From positions 434,001 through 498,000 of the forward strand of contig NC_010524.1 of assembly GCF_000019785.1 (NCBI RefSeq): DNA of 64,000 nt, in the 5' to 3' direction. Below, in pieces: positions 32,921 to 42,085 of this stretch (the first letter of the stretch is position 1; each line of letters starts with the position of its first letter). Made by a program: the position numbers and the translations under genes. Below the pieces are notes generated by a model. It was not told the origin of the DNA and searched no databases. It saw only the letters and a list, made by a program, of their open reading frames with translations. The DNA is from Leptothrix cholodnii SP-6 (GTDB lineage: Bacteria > Pseudomonadota > Gammaproteobacteria > Burkholderiales > Burkholderiaceae_C).

Positions 32921-34345
32921 CTACTCGATCGCCTTGACCATGTCCTCGACCACCTTCTTGGCGTCGCCGAACACCATCATGGTCTTGTCCATGTAGAACA
33001 GCTCGTTGTCCAGGCCGGCATAACCCGCGGCCATCGAACGCTTGTTGACGATGATGGTCTTGGCCTTGTAGGCCTCGAGGATGGGCATGCCGTAGATCGG
33101 CGTGCCCTTGGTCAGCGCGGCCGGGTTCACCACGTCGTTGGCGCCCAGGATGATGGCCACGTCGGCCTGGCCGAACTCGCCGTTGATGTCCTCCATCTCG
33201 AAGACCTGGTCGTAGGGCACCTCGGCCTCGGCCAGCAGCACGTTCATGTGGCCCGGCATGCGCCCGGCCACCGGGTGGATCGCGTACTTGACCGTGATGC
33301 CCTTGTGCGTGAGCTTCTCGGCCAGCTCCTTCACGGCGTGCTGGGCGCGCGCCACCGCCAGGCCGTAACCCGGCACGATCACCACCGTCTCGGCGTTGCC
33401 GAGCACGAAGGCGGCGTCGTCGGCGCTGCCGCTCTTGACCGGTCGCTGCTCCTGCGCGCCGGCTGCTGCCGTGGCGGTGTCACCGCCGAAGCCGCCCAGG
33501 ATCACGTTGAAGAACGAGCGGTTCATCGCCTTGCACATGATGTACGAGAGGATGGCGCCCGAGCTGCCGACCAGCGAGCCGGCAATGATCAGCATCGAGT
33601 TGTTCAGCGAGAAGCCGATGCCGGCGGCCGCCCAGCCCGAGTAGCTGTTGAGCATCGAGACGACGACCGGCATGTCGGCGCCGCCGATCGGGATGATGAT
33701 CAGCACGCCCATCACGAAGGCCAGCGCCAGCATCGCGAAGAACGCCGGCCAGCTTTCGGTGAAGGTGAACACCAGGCCCAGGCCGATGGTGATCAGACCG
33801 AGCACCAGATTGAGCATGTGCTGGCCGCCGAACTGCACCGGCTTGCCCTGGAACAGGCGGAACTTGTAGGTGCCCGACAGCTTGCCGAAGGCGATCACCG
33901 AGCCGCTGAAGGTGATGGCGCCGATGGCCGCACCCAGGAACAGCTCGAGCCGGTTGCCCGCGGGGATCGGCTCGCCCTTGACGGTGATACCGAAGGCCGA
34001 CGGCTCGGCCACCGCAGCGATGGCGATGAACACCGCCGCCAGGCCGATCATGCTGTGGAAGAACGCCACCAGCTCGGGCATCTTGGTCATCTCGACGGTC
34101 TTGGCGCGCCAGGCGCCGTAGGCCGCGCCGGCCAGCAGGCCGATCAGCACCCAGACCATGCCGCTGGCGTTGCCGGCGGCGAGCTTGACGATCAGCGCGG
34201 CGGTGGTCAGCACGGCGATCGCCATGCCGATCATGCCGAACAGGTTGCCGCGGATCGAGGTGGTCGGATGGCTCAGGCCCTTCAAGGCCTGGATGAAGCA
34301 GACGCTGGCGACGAGGTACAGCAGCGTGACGAGGTTCATGCTCAT
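32921..34345 (-). CDS. pntB: NAD(P)(+) transhydrogenase subunit beta
   Basis: This 474-residue subunit carries about nine transmembrane helices of the proton channel (domain II) and the NADP(H)-binding domain III. The latter shows VIVPGYGLAVARAQHAVKEL, GRMPGHMNVLLAEAEVPYD and GANDVVNPAA. The complex uses proton entry to drive NADH to NADPH hydride transfer. The start codon abuts the stop of pntAB, so the two are coupled. A terminator follows. Confidence 0.97.
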   Translation of the reverse strand: MSMNLVTLLYLVASVCFIQALKGLSHPTTSIRGNLFGMIGMAIAVLTTAALIVKLAAGNASGMVWVLIGLLAGAAYGAWRAKTVEMTKMPELVAFFHSMIGLAAVFIAIAAVAEPSAFGITVKGEPIPAGNRLELFLGAAIGAITFSGSVIAFGKLSGTYKFRLFQGKPVQFGGQHMLNLVLGLITIGLGLVFTFTESWPAFFAMLALAFVMGVLIIIPIGGADMPVVVSMLNSYSGWAAAGIGFSLNNSMLIIAGSLVGSSGAILSYIMCKAMNRSFFNVILGGFGGDTATAAAGAQEQRPVKSGSADDAAFVLGNAETVVIVPGYGLAVARAQHAVKELAEKLTHKGITVKYAIHPVAGRMPGHMNVLLAEAEVPYDQVFEMEDINGEFGQADVAIILGANDVVNPAALTKGTPIYGMPILEAYKAKTIIVNKRSMAAGYAGLDNELFYMDKTMMVFGDAKKVVEDMVKAIE

Positions 34346-34666
34346 TTAGTGTTTCCCCTCGACGGCCTTGGCCGGACGGTCTTTCTTCTTGAACATTTCC
34401 AGCATGCGGCGCGTGACGAGGAATCCGCCGAACACGTTGACCGCGGCCAGCGCGACCGCCAGCACGCCCATGGTCTTGCCGAGGGTGGTTTCGGTCAGCG
34501 CGGCCGCCAGCATGGCGCCGACGATCACGATCGCCGAGATCGCGTTGGTCACCGCCATCAGCGGCGTGTGCAGCGCGGGCGTGACGGTCCAGACCACGTG
34601 GTAACCCACGTAGATGGCCAGCACGAAGATGATCAGGTTGATGATGGTGGGGGAGACGATGTCCAT
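34346..34666 (-). CDS. pntAB: NAD(P)(+) transhydrogenase subunit alpha part 2
   Basis: This 106-residue membrane piece corresponds to the C-terminal helices of single-chain PntA. It has three hydrophobic segments (about 8-28, 35-55 and 60-85), including GYHVVWTVTPALHTPLMAVTNAISAIV. A separate gene for this piece, as here, is the usual three-part arrangement in many alpha- and betaproteobacteria. It lies two bases after pntAA and directly against pntB. Confidence 0.95.
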   Translation of the reverse strand: MDIVSPTIINLIIFVLAIYVGYHVVWTVTPALHTPLMAVTNAISAIVIVGAMLAAALTETTLGKTMGVLAVALAAVNVFGGFLVTRRMLEMFKKKDRPAKAVEGKH

Positions 34667-34668
34667 GC

Positions 34669-35811
34669 TCAGGTCCTCTTCAGTTCGCCGTTTTGCGTCA
34701 TCAGGCAGGCCGCCACGATGTCGTCGTCCATCGGCACCGCAAGCGTTCCCTCTTTGGTGAGGATGAGCTTGAGGAAGTCGAGCACGTTGCGCGCGTAAAG
34801 CGCCGACGCGTCGGCCGCCACCAGCGCGGGCAGGTTGGTCTCGCCGACGATCGTCACGCCGTGCACCTTGACGGTCTGGCCTGCCACGGTCAGCGGGCAG
34901 TTGCCGCCGCCGATCTCGCCAGCCAGGTTCGGGCCCTTGCCGGCGGCGATGTCGACGATCACCGAGCCCGGTTTCATGGCCTTGACCATGTCCTCGGTGA
35001 TCAGCGTCGGCGCGGCGCGGCCGGGGATCAGCGCGGTGGAGATGACGATGTCGGCCATCGCCACGCGCTTGGCGACCTCGATCTTCTGGCGTGCCATCCA
35101 GCTCGGCGGCATCGGCTTGGCGTAGCCGCCGACGCCGACCGCGGCTTCGCGCTCCTCGTCGGTCTCATACGGCACGTCGATGAACTTGCCGCCCAGCGAT
35201 TCGATCTGCTCCTTGACGGAGGGGCGCACGTCGGACGCCTCGATCACCGCGCCCAGGCGCTTGGCGGTGGCGATCGCCTGCAGGCCGGCCACGCCGACAC
35301 CCAGGATCACCACGCGGGCGGCCTTCACGGTGCCGGCGGCGGTCATCAGCATCGGGAAGAAACGCTGGTACTTGTCGGCGGCCATCATCACCGCCTTGTA
35401 GCCGGCGATGTTGGCCTGCGAGGACAGCACGTCCATGCTCTGCGCGCGGGTGGTGCGCGGCGCGGCTTCGAGCGCGAAGCTGGTCAGGCCGGCGGCGGCC
35501 AGGCGCTGCAGGCCGGGCTTGTCGAACGGATCGAGCATGCCCACCAGCGTGGTGCCGGCGCGGTAGCCGGCCAGTTCGGACTCGGACGGCGCGCGCACCT
35601 TGAGCACCAGATCGCAGGCGAGCACGCCGGCGGCATCGGTGATCTCGGCGCCGACCGCCACATAGGCCTCGTCGGGGGCGCTGGCGGCCACGCCCGCGCC
35701 GCTCTGAATGCGCACGGTGTGACCCTGCGCCTTGAGTTTTTTCGCCGTCTCGGGCGTCACGGCCACACGGGTTTCCCCGGCAGCCAATTCCAGCGGCACT
35801 CCAACCAGCAT
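34669..35811 (-). CDS. pntAA: NAD(P)(+) transhydrogenase subunit alpha part 1
   Basis: This 380-residue soluble NAD(H)-binding domain I is related to alanine dehydrogenase. Visible blocks are GETRVAVTPETAKKL near the N-terminus, DVLSSQANIAGYKAV, the Rossmann motif GVGVAGLQAIATAKRLGA, and PTLITEDMVKAMKPGSVIVD. It has no membrane segment. It is the first gene of the minus-strand pnt operon, divergent from the Nudix gene across about 114 bp. Confidence 0.96.
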   Translation of the reverse strand: MLVGVPLELAAGETRVAVTPETAKKLKAQGHTVRIQSGAGVAASAPDEAYVAVGAEITDAAGVLACDLVLKVRAPSESELAGYRAGTTLVGMLDPFDKPGLQRLAAAGLTSFALEAAPRTTRAQSMDVLSSQANIAGYKAVMMAADKYQRFFPMLMTAAGTVKAARVVILGVGVAGLQAIATAKRLGAVIEASDVRPSVKEQIESLGGKFIDVPYETDEEREAAVGVGGYAKPMPPSWMARQKIEVAKRVAMADIVISTALIPGRAAPTLITEDMVKAMKPGSVIVDIAAGKGPNLAGEIGGGNCPLTVAGQTVKVHGVTIVGETNLPALVAADASALYARNVLDFLKLILTKEGTLAVPMDDDIVAACLMTQNGELKRT

Positions 35812-35925
35812 CTCGCCCCTCCTGTTGTGGGTGCGGCAGCTTACACACTTTTGGTGAACGAACGGCCCCCCGTGTCATCCCGGAGACAGCCTGATCTGCA
35901 TGTGACGTGCCGGTACGATTGCGAC

Positions 35926-36426
35926 ATGGCTGAACACCGATGGAAACCCAATGTGACGGTCGCGGCCGTGGTCGAGGCGGATGGCCGCTTCCTGCTGGTC
36001 GAAGAAGAGACGGTCGAGGGCCTGCGCCTGAACAATCCTGCCGGCCACATGGATTGCGGTGAATCGCCGCTCGAGGCGGTGGTGCGCGAGACCCTCGAAG
36101 AGACCGCCCGGCACTTCAGGCCACGGCATTTCCTGGGCGTCTACCTGTCACGTTTCCAGCGGCCGGCCACCGACGAGGACGTCACCTACCTGCGCCTGGC
36201 CTACGCCGGCTCGGTCGGTGAGCCCGTGCCCGGGCGCGCGCTCGACAGCGGCATCGTGCGCACCGTCTGGATGGATCTGGACGAACTGCGCGCCAGCCGC
36301 GCGCGCCACCGCAGCGCGCTGGTCCTGCGCTGCATCGAGGATCACCTCGCGGGCCGGCATCACCCGCTCGACGTGGTGACGGCCGACGCCACGCTGCACG
36401 CGCCCGAGATCAAGCGGGCGTTCTGA
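35926..36426 (+). CDS. Nudix hydrolase (NudJ-like)
   Basis: This 166-residue protein has a complete Nudix box, GHMDCGESPLEAVVRETLEETA, at about residues 42-63. It probably hydrolyses a nucleoside phosphate such as a thiamine pyrophosphate or HMP-PP analogue, as NudJ does. In gammaproteobacteria nudJ is next to mnmA. Here two genes (a glycosyltransferase and a CDGSH protein) lie between them. ATG 35926 is six bases after TACGAT with no Shine-Dalgarno sequence, a candidate leaderless start. Its 3' end overlaps the convergent glycosyltransferase gene by 17 bp. Confidence 0.9.
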   Translation: MAEHRWKPNVTVAAVVEADGRFLLVEEETVEGLRLNNPAGHMDCGESPLEAVVRETLEETARHFRPRHFLGVYLSRFQRPATDEDVTYLRLAYAGSVGEPVPGRALDSGIVRTVWMDLDELRASRARHRSALVLRCIEDHLAGRHHPLDVVTADATLHAPEIKRAF

Positions 36427-37552
36427 GCGCAGCAGCGTCCGCCGCCTGCGGCAGCGGGTGCCCGGACCGCACCGGCGCCGCCGTTGCGCGCGGCCGCAGC
36501 GTGTGCCAGGCCGCGAGCACGGCGGCGGGCGTGAGGTCGAGCAGGCGGGCGCGTTCGTCCGGCTCGCGCGGGCCCAGCGGCACGACGCTGGCACCGGCCG
36601 TGCGCGGCACCCAGCGCAGCCAGCCGAAGCGGCCGTACAGCACCACCAGCGGGCAGTCCATCGCGCCGGCTACATGGGCCGGCCCGGTGTCGACCGAGAT
36701 CATGCTGTGCGCCAGCGCCGCCAGCCCGACCAGGCGCGGCAGCGGCGCCTCGCGGGCGATGTTGAGCACCTGATCGGCGCCCGCGCCCGTGGCATCGACG
36801 ATCTCCTGCACCAGCCCGGCCTCGCGCGGGCTGCCGCAGACCAGCACCGCTGCGCCCGGCAGGCCGGCCAGCACGCCGCGGATCACCTCGGCCCAGTGAC
36901 CGCTCGGCCAGTGCTTGTCGTGCGCCGCGGTGGCGATGCGGCCGCGTTTGTGGGTCTTCTTGTTGCCCGGCTGGATCAGCACCAGCGCGCGGCCGGCCAG
37001 GCCGCGCTGCGCCAGCCACTCGCGGGTCTGCACGGTCCATTCGGCCGGCGCATGCAGCCGGGGCAGCGGCGCGATGTCAGGCCGGTCGTCGTGCGGCCCC
37101 GGGCAATCCGGGGCGTCGAGGCGGGCCACCTGCAGCCACCAGTCGGCCCAGTGGATCGGCTGTGCCGGGTGGTGATCCCAGGCCCGCACGATGCGCCCGG
37201 CCGGCAGGCCGGCGCGCGCCAGCAGGCGGGCGGCGTGTTCGTCGCGCTCGCACAGGTAGATCGGGCCGCGGTGGGCCCGCAGCCAGCGCACCGCCGTCCA
37301 CTGGCTCGGCGTCAGCCAGTACGGCGCACGCCGGCTGCTCACGCTGCGGATCTCGCCCACCGCCGGGTCGTGGCCCAGCACGATGGGCGTCCAGGCGCCG
37401 GACGTCAGCAGGTGCACCGGCCGGCCGTAGCGCCGGGCCAGCGCGGCCAGCAAGGGGGTCAGCAGGACGGCATCGCCGAGGGCCGGGAAGCGGATCACGA
37501 CCGGCGCATCGGGGTCGCTCGTGCGGGAATCGTCAGAGTGGGTCCACATCAT
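36410..37552 (-). CDS. Glycosyltransferase family 9 (heptosyltransferase-like) protein
   Basis: This 380-residue protein resembles ADP-heptose:LPS heptosyltransferases of family GT9. It has the N-terminal glycine-rich element IRFPALGDAVLLTPLLAAL, LIQPGNKKTHKRG in the middle and the nucleotide-sugar motif MISVDTGPAHVAGAMDCPLVVLYG near the C-terminus. It probably adds a sugar to lipopolysaccharide core. The start at 37552 (two adjacent ATGs) is chosen because upstream sequence in frame has no homology. It is divergent from the CDGSH gene. Confidence 0.85.
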   Translation of the reverse strand: MMWTHSDDSRTSDPDAPVVIRFPALGDAVLLTPLLAALARRYGRPVHLLTSGAWTPIVLGHDPAVGEIRSVSSRRAPYWLTPSQWTAVRWLRAHRGPIYLCERDEHAARLLARAGLPAGRIVRAWDHHPAQPIHWADWWLQVARLDAPDCPGPHDDRPDIAPLPRLHAPAEWTVQTREWLAQRGLAGRALVLIQPGNKKTHKRGRIATAAHDKHWPSGHWAEVIRGVLAGLPGAAVLVCGSPREAGLVQEIVDATGAGADQVLNIAREAPLPRLVGLAALAHSMISVDTGPAHVAGAMDCPLVVLYGRFGWLRWVPRTAGASVVPLGPREPDERARLLDLTPAAVLAAWHTLRPRATAAPVRSGHPLPQAADAAALRTPA

Positions 37553-37679
37553 GGGCAAAAGCGTATCAGGCCCGCATGGGCGTGGCCATCGACAGGGCCG
37601 CGACCGCCCGACGCGAGGCTGCCCCGATGTCGCCGCGGGCGCGTATGCTGGGGTTCCAACCTCACCGGACCAGACCGCC

Positions 37680-37919
37680 ATGAGCCAGCCCCACATTGCC
37701 CAGAAAGCCCCATTCCCCGTGGCCGTCGAGGCCGGCAAGAGCTACTGGTGGTGCGCCTGCGGGCAGAGCAGGAACCAGCCGTTCTGCGACGGCTCGCACA
37801 AGGGCAGCGCGTTCTCGCCGATGGAATACAAGGCCGCCGAGGCCGGCACGGTGTATTTCTGCGGCTGCAAGCACAGCGCAAAGGCGCCCTTGTGCGACGG
37901 CACGCACAAGTCGCTCTGA
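37680..37919 (+). CDS. CDGSH iron-sulfur domain protein (two motifs)
   Basis: This 79-residue protein contains two CDGSH-type [2Fe-2S] motifs, CACGQSRNQPFCDGSH and CGCKHSAKAPLCDGTH, each with the three-Cys-one-His ligand set. It has no membrane anchor. Small double-CDGSH proteins are common in bacteria, with suspected roles in iron-sulfur or redox handling. It lies 38 bp upstream of mnmA on the same strand. The ATG at 37680 is the first codon giving the family N-terminus. Confidence 0.9.
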   Translation: MSQPHIAQKAPFPVAVEAGKSYWWCACGQSRNQPFCDGSHKGSAFSPMEYKAAEAGTVYFCGCKHSAKAPLCDGTHKSL

Positions 37920-37957
37920 TCTGACGGGTCATTGCGCGCCCCCGGGATAATCCGGGG

Positions 37958-39100
37958 GTGAACACCCAACTGCCTCCCAAACAGCGCATCGTCGTCGGCC
38001 TCAGCGGCGGCGTGGATTCGGCCGTGAGCGCCTGGCTGCTCAAGCAGCAGGGCCATGAAGTGGTCGCCATCTTCATGAAGAACTGGGAGGACGACGACGA
38101 CAGCGAGTTCTGCTCGTCGCGCCAGGACTTCCTCGACGCCGCCTCGGTGGCCGACGTGCTGGGCATCGAGATCGAACACGTCAACTTCGCGGCCGAATAC
38201 AAGGACCGCGTCTTCGCCGAGTTCCTGCGCGAGTATTCGGCCGGCCGCACGCCCAACCCCGACGTGCTGTGCAACGCCGAGATCAAGTTCAAGGCCTTCC
38301 TCGACCACGCCATGCGCCTGGGCGCCGACCGGATCGCCACCGGCCATTACGCCCGCGTGCGCCACAACCCGGCCACCGGGCTGCATGAACTGCTCAAGGG
38401 GCTCGACCCGCTGAAGGACCAGAGCTACTTCCTGCACCGTCTCAACCAGGCACAGCTGGCCAGCACGCTGTTCCCGGTCGGCGAACTGCCCAAGACCGAG
38501 GTGCGCCGCATCGCGCTCGAGATCGGCCTGCCCAACGCGAAGAAGAAGGACTCGACCGGCATCTGCTTCATCGGCGAGCGGCCGTTCCGCGAGTTCCTGA
38601 ACCGCTACCTGAGCCACGAGCCCGGCCCGATCAAGGACGACCGCGGCCGGCGCATCGGCGAGCACGTCGGCCTGAGCTTCTACACGCTCGGCCAGCGCAA
38701 GGGCATCGGCATCGGCGGCCTCAAAGAGAAGGGCGCGCCGCGCGGCGGTGGCGAGCACGAGCCGTGGTTCGTGGCGCGCAAGGACCTGGCCAGCAACACG
38801 CTCTACGCCGTGCAGGGCCACGACCACCCGTGGCTGCAGTCGCAGCGCCTGAGCGCCGACGACGCCAGCTGGATCGGCACCGTGCCGCAGCCCGGCCAGG
38901 GCGGCCTCGCGGCCAAGACGCGCTACCGCCAGGCCGATTCGGCCTGCGCCGTCGACGCGCTCGATGCGGCCGCACGAACGCTGTCGATGTCCTTCCCCGC
39001 GCCGCAATGGGCCGTCACGCCCGGCCAGAGCGTGGTGCTCTACGAGGGCGAGGTCTGCCTGGGCGGTGCGGTGATCGCGGCGGCTGACCAGCGCGCCTGA
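37958..39100 (+). CDS. mnmA: tRNA-specific 2-thiouridylase MnmA
   Basis: This 380-residue ATP-pyrophosphatase thiolates uridine 34 of Lys, Glu and Gln tRNAs. The PP-loop [14 protein letters not shown] is near residue 15. The catalytic cysteines lie in [11 protein letters not shown] and [11 protein letters not shown]. The GTG start is preceded by a GATAAT box only six bases away inside a CCCCCGGGATAATCCGGGGG-like inverted repeat, with no separate ribosome binding site. The transcript may therefore be leaderless. The gene ends ten bases before the convergent fahA stop. Confidence 0.97.
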   Translation: MNTQLPPKQRIVVGLSGGVDSAVSAWLLKQQGHEVVAIFMKNWEDDDDSEFCSSRQDFLDAASVADVLGIEIEHVNFAAEYKDRVFAEFLREYSAGRTPNPDVLCNAEIKFKAFLDHAMRLGADRIATGHYARVRHNPATGLHELLKGLDPLKDQSYFLHRLNQAQLASTLFPVGELPKTEVRRIALEIGLPNAKKKDSTGICFIGERPFREFLNRYLSHEPGPIKDDRGRRIGEHVGLSFYTLGQRKGIGIGGLKEKGAPRGGGEHEPWFVARKDLASNTLYAVQGHDHPWLQSQRLSADDASWIGTVPQPGQGGLAAKTRYRQADSACAVDALDAAARTLSMSFPAPQWAVTPGQSVVLYEGEVCLGGAVIAAADQRA

Positions 39101-39110
39101 CCGCTGTCGT

Positions 39111-40415
39111 TCAGTCCGTCTCGTTCGCGACGGTGCTCGCCGCCGGCAGCACTGTCGCGCGGCAGGCGCCGAAGCCGATCGCCCGGTAGCCGGCGCGTTC
39201 GCAGCGCCCGTGCAGCTCGACGCTGTCGCCGTCTTCCAGGAAGCGCCGCTGTTCGCCGTTGGGCAAGGTGATCGGCGTGCGTCCGCCGGCGCTCAGTTCC
39301 AGCAGCGAGCCGGCCTGATCGGGGCGCGGGCCCGACAGCGTGCCGGTGCCCAGCAGGTCGCCGTTGCTCAGGCTGCAGCCGTTGACGCTGTGGTGGCTCA
39401 CCAGCTGAGCCACCGTCCAGTAGGCCGCGTCGGCGTAGTTGGAGCGGCTGATGCACACCGCCGGTTGACCCGCTGCGCGCATCGCGGCGGTCTGCAGGCG
39501 CACCTCGAGGTCGACGTCGATGGCGCCCTGCGCACGCTGCGCGGCCGAGTCCAGATACGGCAGCGGCGGCGGATCGCCGGCCGGGCGCTCGAAGGCGCGG
39601 CGGAACGGCGCCAGCGCCTCCATCGTGACCATCCACGGCGACACCGTGCTGGCGAAGTTCTTCGACAGGAAGGGGCCCAGCGGCTGGTACTCCCAGGCCT
39701 GCAGGTCGCGTGCGCTCCAGTCGTTGAACAGCGCCAGGCCGAACACGTGTTCCTCGGCCTGCTCGATCGGGATCGCCTGGCCTTGCGCATTGGGCCGGCC
39801 GATGAAGATGCCGAGCTCGAGCTCGAAGTCCAGCCGCTGGCTGGGCATCAGCTGCGGCGCCTCGGCGCCCGCCGCCATGACCTGGCCCATCGGCCGCACG
39901 AAATCCTGGCCGCTGACGCCGATGGTCGAGGCGCGGCCGTGGTAGCCGATCGGCACCCACTTGTAGTTCGGCAGCAGCGGCTGGTCGGGCCGGAACAGCT
40001 TGCCGACGGTGGTGGCGTGGTGGATGCCGACGTAGAAGTCGGTGTAGTCGCCGATCTGGCACGGCAGGCCGAGCTGCACCCGCGCCATCGGCAGCAGCGC
40101 GTCGCGCCAGCGCGCCTGCTGCCCGCTGCCGGCGCGCAGACCGGCCGACAGGGCGCGGCGCAGCTCGAGCCGGGTCTCGGGCTTGAGGCGCATCAGGCGG
40201 TTCATCTCGGCGTGGTTGATCAGGCCGATGCGGCGCAGTTCGAGCACCTGGTCGCCGATCGCCACGCCGATGCGCCAGTCGAGGTCAGCGGCCTCGCGGA
40301 AGCGCCCGAACGGCAGGTTCTGGATCGGGAACTCGCAGGCCGGATCGTTGGCCGATTCGACCCAGCTGCGCAGCGCCGGGTCGTGGGTTTCATCGACCCC
40401 GTAGAGCGCGCTCAC
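39111..40415 (-). CDS. fahA: Fumarylacetoacetase
   Basis: This 434-residue enzyme catalyses the last step of tyrosine catabolism, cleaving fumarylacetoacetate to fumarate and acetoacetate. Active-site blocks are all present: YTDFYVGIHHATTVG, the calcium-ligand FELELGIFIG, LFNDWSARDLQAWEYQPLGPFLSKNFA, and SRSNYADAAYWT. The GTG start at 40415 overlaps the stop of the upstream VOC gene as GTGA, a clear sign of translational coupling. A longer upstream frame is only overlap with that gene. Confidence 0.95.
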   Translation of the reverse strand: MSALYGVDETHDPALRSWVESANDPACEFPIQNLPFGRFREAADLDWRIGVAIGDQVLELRRIGLINHAEMNRLMRLKPETRLELRRALSAGLRAGSGQQARWRDALLPMARVQLGLPCQIGDYTDFYVGIHHATTVGKLFRPDQPLLPNYKWVPIGYHGRASTIGVSGQDFVRPMGQVMAAGAEAPQLMPSQRLDFELELGIFIGRPNAQGQAIPIEQAEEHVFGLALFNDWSARDLQAWEYQPLGPFLSKNFASTVSPWMVTMEALAPFRRAFERPAGDPPPLPYLDSAAQRAQGAIDVDLEVRLQTAAMRAAGQPAVCISRSNYADAAYWTVAQLVSHHSVNGCSLSNGDLLGTGTLSGPRPDQAGSLLELSAGGRTPITLPNGEQRRFLEDGDSVELHGRCERAGYRAIGFGACRATVLPAASTVANETD

Positions 40416-40951
40416 GACTTGAACTCCCGCGCGTGCAGGAAATCGGCGTGTCTTGGCGCGCGTTTGGTCTTGCTCCAATCCTCCAGCATGTCCCACTTGA
40501 CCGCATCGAGCCTGGCGATCATCGCGGTCTCGTCGGGGTCCGGGCAGGCCAGTTCGACACGATGGCCGTTCGGATCGAAGAAGTAGATCGAGTGGAAGGC
40601 GCCGTGGTCGGTCACGCCCAGCACCTCGACGCCGTTGGCCTCCAGGTGGGCCTTGAATTCGAGCAGCGTGGCGCGGTCGGCCACCCTGAAGGCGATGTGC
40701 TGCACCCAGGCCGGCGTGTTCGGGTCCCGGCCCATCGGCGGCTGGGTCGGCAGCTCGAAGAAGGCCAGCACGTTGCCGCCGCCGGCATCGAGAAAGATGT
40801 GCATGTACGGGTCGGGTTCCTTGGTCGACGGCACCAGGTCCTCGGCGATGGCCAGCACGAAGTCCATCTTCAGCATCTTCTGATACCAGAGCACGGTTTC
40901 CTTGGCGTCGCGGCAGCGGTAGGCAACGTGGTGGATGCGATCGATTTTCAT
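40412..40951 (-). CDS. VOC-superfamily (glyoxalase-like) protein in tyrosine operon
   Basis: This 179-residue protein has two beta-alpha-beta-beta-beta modules. Candidate metal ligands are H8 (RIHHVAY), E66 (AFFELPTQ), H85 (VQHIAFR) and E133 (HRVELACP). That H-E-H-E order is the glyoxalase I pattern, not the H-H-E set of extradiol dioxygenases. It lies 11 bp after hppD and overlaps fahA by four bases, so it belongs to the tyrosine pathway unit. Its reaction is unknown. It could be an isomerase or hydrolase of a pathway intermediate, or a detoxifying enzyme. Confidence 0.82.
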   Translation of the reverse strand: MKIDRIHHVAYRCRDAKETVLWYQKMLKMDFVLAIAEDLVPSTKEPDPYMHIFLDAGGGNVLAFFELPTQPPMGRDPNTPAWVQHIAFRVADRATLLEFKAHLEANGVEVLGVTDHGAFHSIYFFDPNGHRVELACPDPDETAMIARLDAVKWDMLEDWSKTKRAPRHADFLHAREFKS

Positions 40952-40962
40952 GGCAGCTCCCG

Positions 40963-42039
40963 TCACTCGGTGGCGAGCACGCCGCGGCGGATCTGGTCGC
41001 GCTCCAGCGACTCGAACAGCGCCTTGAAATTGCCCTCGCCGAAGCCTTCGTCGCCCTTGCGCTGGATGAACTCGAAGAACACCGGGCCGAGCAGCGTGCC
41101 GGAGAAGATCTGCAGCAAGAGGCGCGGCTTGCCGCCTTCGGTCGAGCCGTCGAGCAGGATGCCGCGCGTCTGCAGTTCGCTCACCGGCTGGCCGTGGCCG
41201 GGCAGGCGAGCGTCGAGCATCTCGTAGTAGCTCGCGCTCGGCGCCGTCATCAGCGGCACGCCGGCCAGCGCCAACCGGTCGACGGTGGCCAGCAGGTCGT
41301 CGCAGATCAGCGCGACGTGCTGGATGCCCTCGCCGTTGAACTTCATCAGGAACTCCTCGATCTGGCCGCTGCCCTTGCTCGACTCCTCGTTGAGCGGGAT
41401 GCGGATCTTGCCGTCGGGCGCGGTCATCGCACGGCTGGTCAGGCCGGTGTATTCGCCCTGGATGTCGAAGTAGCGGATCTCTTTGAAGTTGAAGAGCTTC
41501 TCGTAGAACGCGCCCCAGAACGCCATGCGGCCACGGTAGACGTTGTGCGTCAGGTGGTCGATCAGCTTGAGGCCGTGGCCGACCGGGTGGCGGTCGACGC
41601 CTTCGATGAAGGCGAAGTCGATGTCGTAGACCGACTCCCCATCCTTGAACCGGTCGATCAGGTAGAGCGGTGCGCCGCCGATGCCCTTGATCGCGGGCAG
41701 GCGCAACTCCATCGGGCCGGTGGGCATCTCGATCGGCTGGGCGCCGAGTTCGAGCGCGCGCTGGTAGGCGTGGTGCGAGTCGCGCACCCGGAACGCCATG
41801 CCGCAGGCACACGGCCCGTGTTCGGCGGCGAAGTAGGCCGCCGGGCTTTTCGGGTCGCGGTTGACGATGAAGTTGATGTCGCCCTGGCGGTACAGCAGCA
41901 CGTCCTTGCTGCGGTGCCTGGCCACCAGGGTGAAGCCGAGCTGCTCGAACAGCGGCTCCAGGACGTCGGGTGTGGGCGATGCGAATTCGACGAACTCGAA
42001 CCCCATCAGGCCCATCGGGTTTTCAAACAGGTCAGCCAT
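40963..42039 (-). CDS. hppD: 4-hydroxyphenylpyruvate dioxygenase
   Basis: This 358-residue iron enzyme converts 4-hydroxyphenylpyruvate to homogentisate. The iron ligands are His in [12 protein letters not shown], His in [11 protein letters not shown] and Glu in [14 protein letters not shown]. The N-terminal VOC module ([16 protein letters not shown]) is also complete. The next enzyme of the pathway, homogentisate dioxygenase (HmgA), is not in this window although fahA is. It begins the hppD-VOC-fahA run, 46 bp after the carbonic anhydrase gene. Confidence 0.95.
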   Translation of the reverse strand: MADLFENPMGLMGFEFVEFASPTPDVLEPLFEQLGFTLVARHRSKDVLLYRQGDINFIVNRDPKSPAAYFAAEHGPCACGMAFRVRDSHHAYQRALELGAQPIEMPTGPMELRLPAIKGIGGAPLYLIDRFKDGESVYDIDFAFIEGVDRHPVGHGLKLIDHLTHNVYRGRMAFWGAFYEKLFNFKEIRYFDIQGEYTGLTSRAMTAPDGKIRIPLNEESSKGSGQIEEFLMKFNGEGIQHVALICDDLLATVDRLALAGVPLMTAPSASYYEMLDARLPGHGQPVSELQTRGILLDGSTEGGKPRLLLQIFSGTLLGPVFFEFIQRKGDEGFGEGNFKALFESLERDQIRRGVLATE

Positions 42040-42085
42040 GGATTTTCTCCGTGCGGAAAGGATGGTCAGGGAGTCGCCCGGCGCG

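Noticed and set aside
37940-37960. CCCCCGGGATAATCCGGGGG inverted repeat as a terminator before mnmA
   Set aside because: It overlaps the mnmA start codon and contains a -10-like box, so promoter use is likelier than termination.
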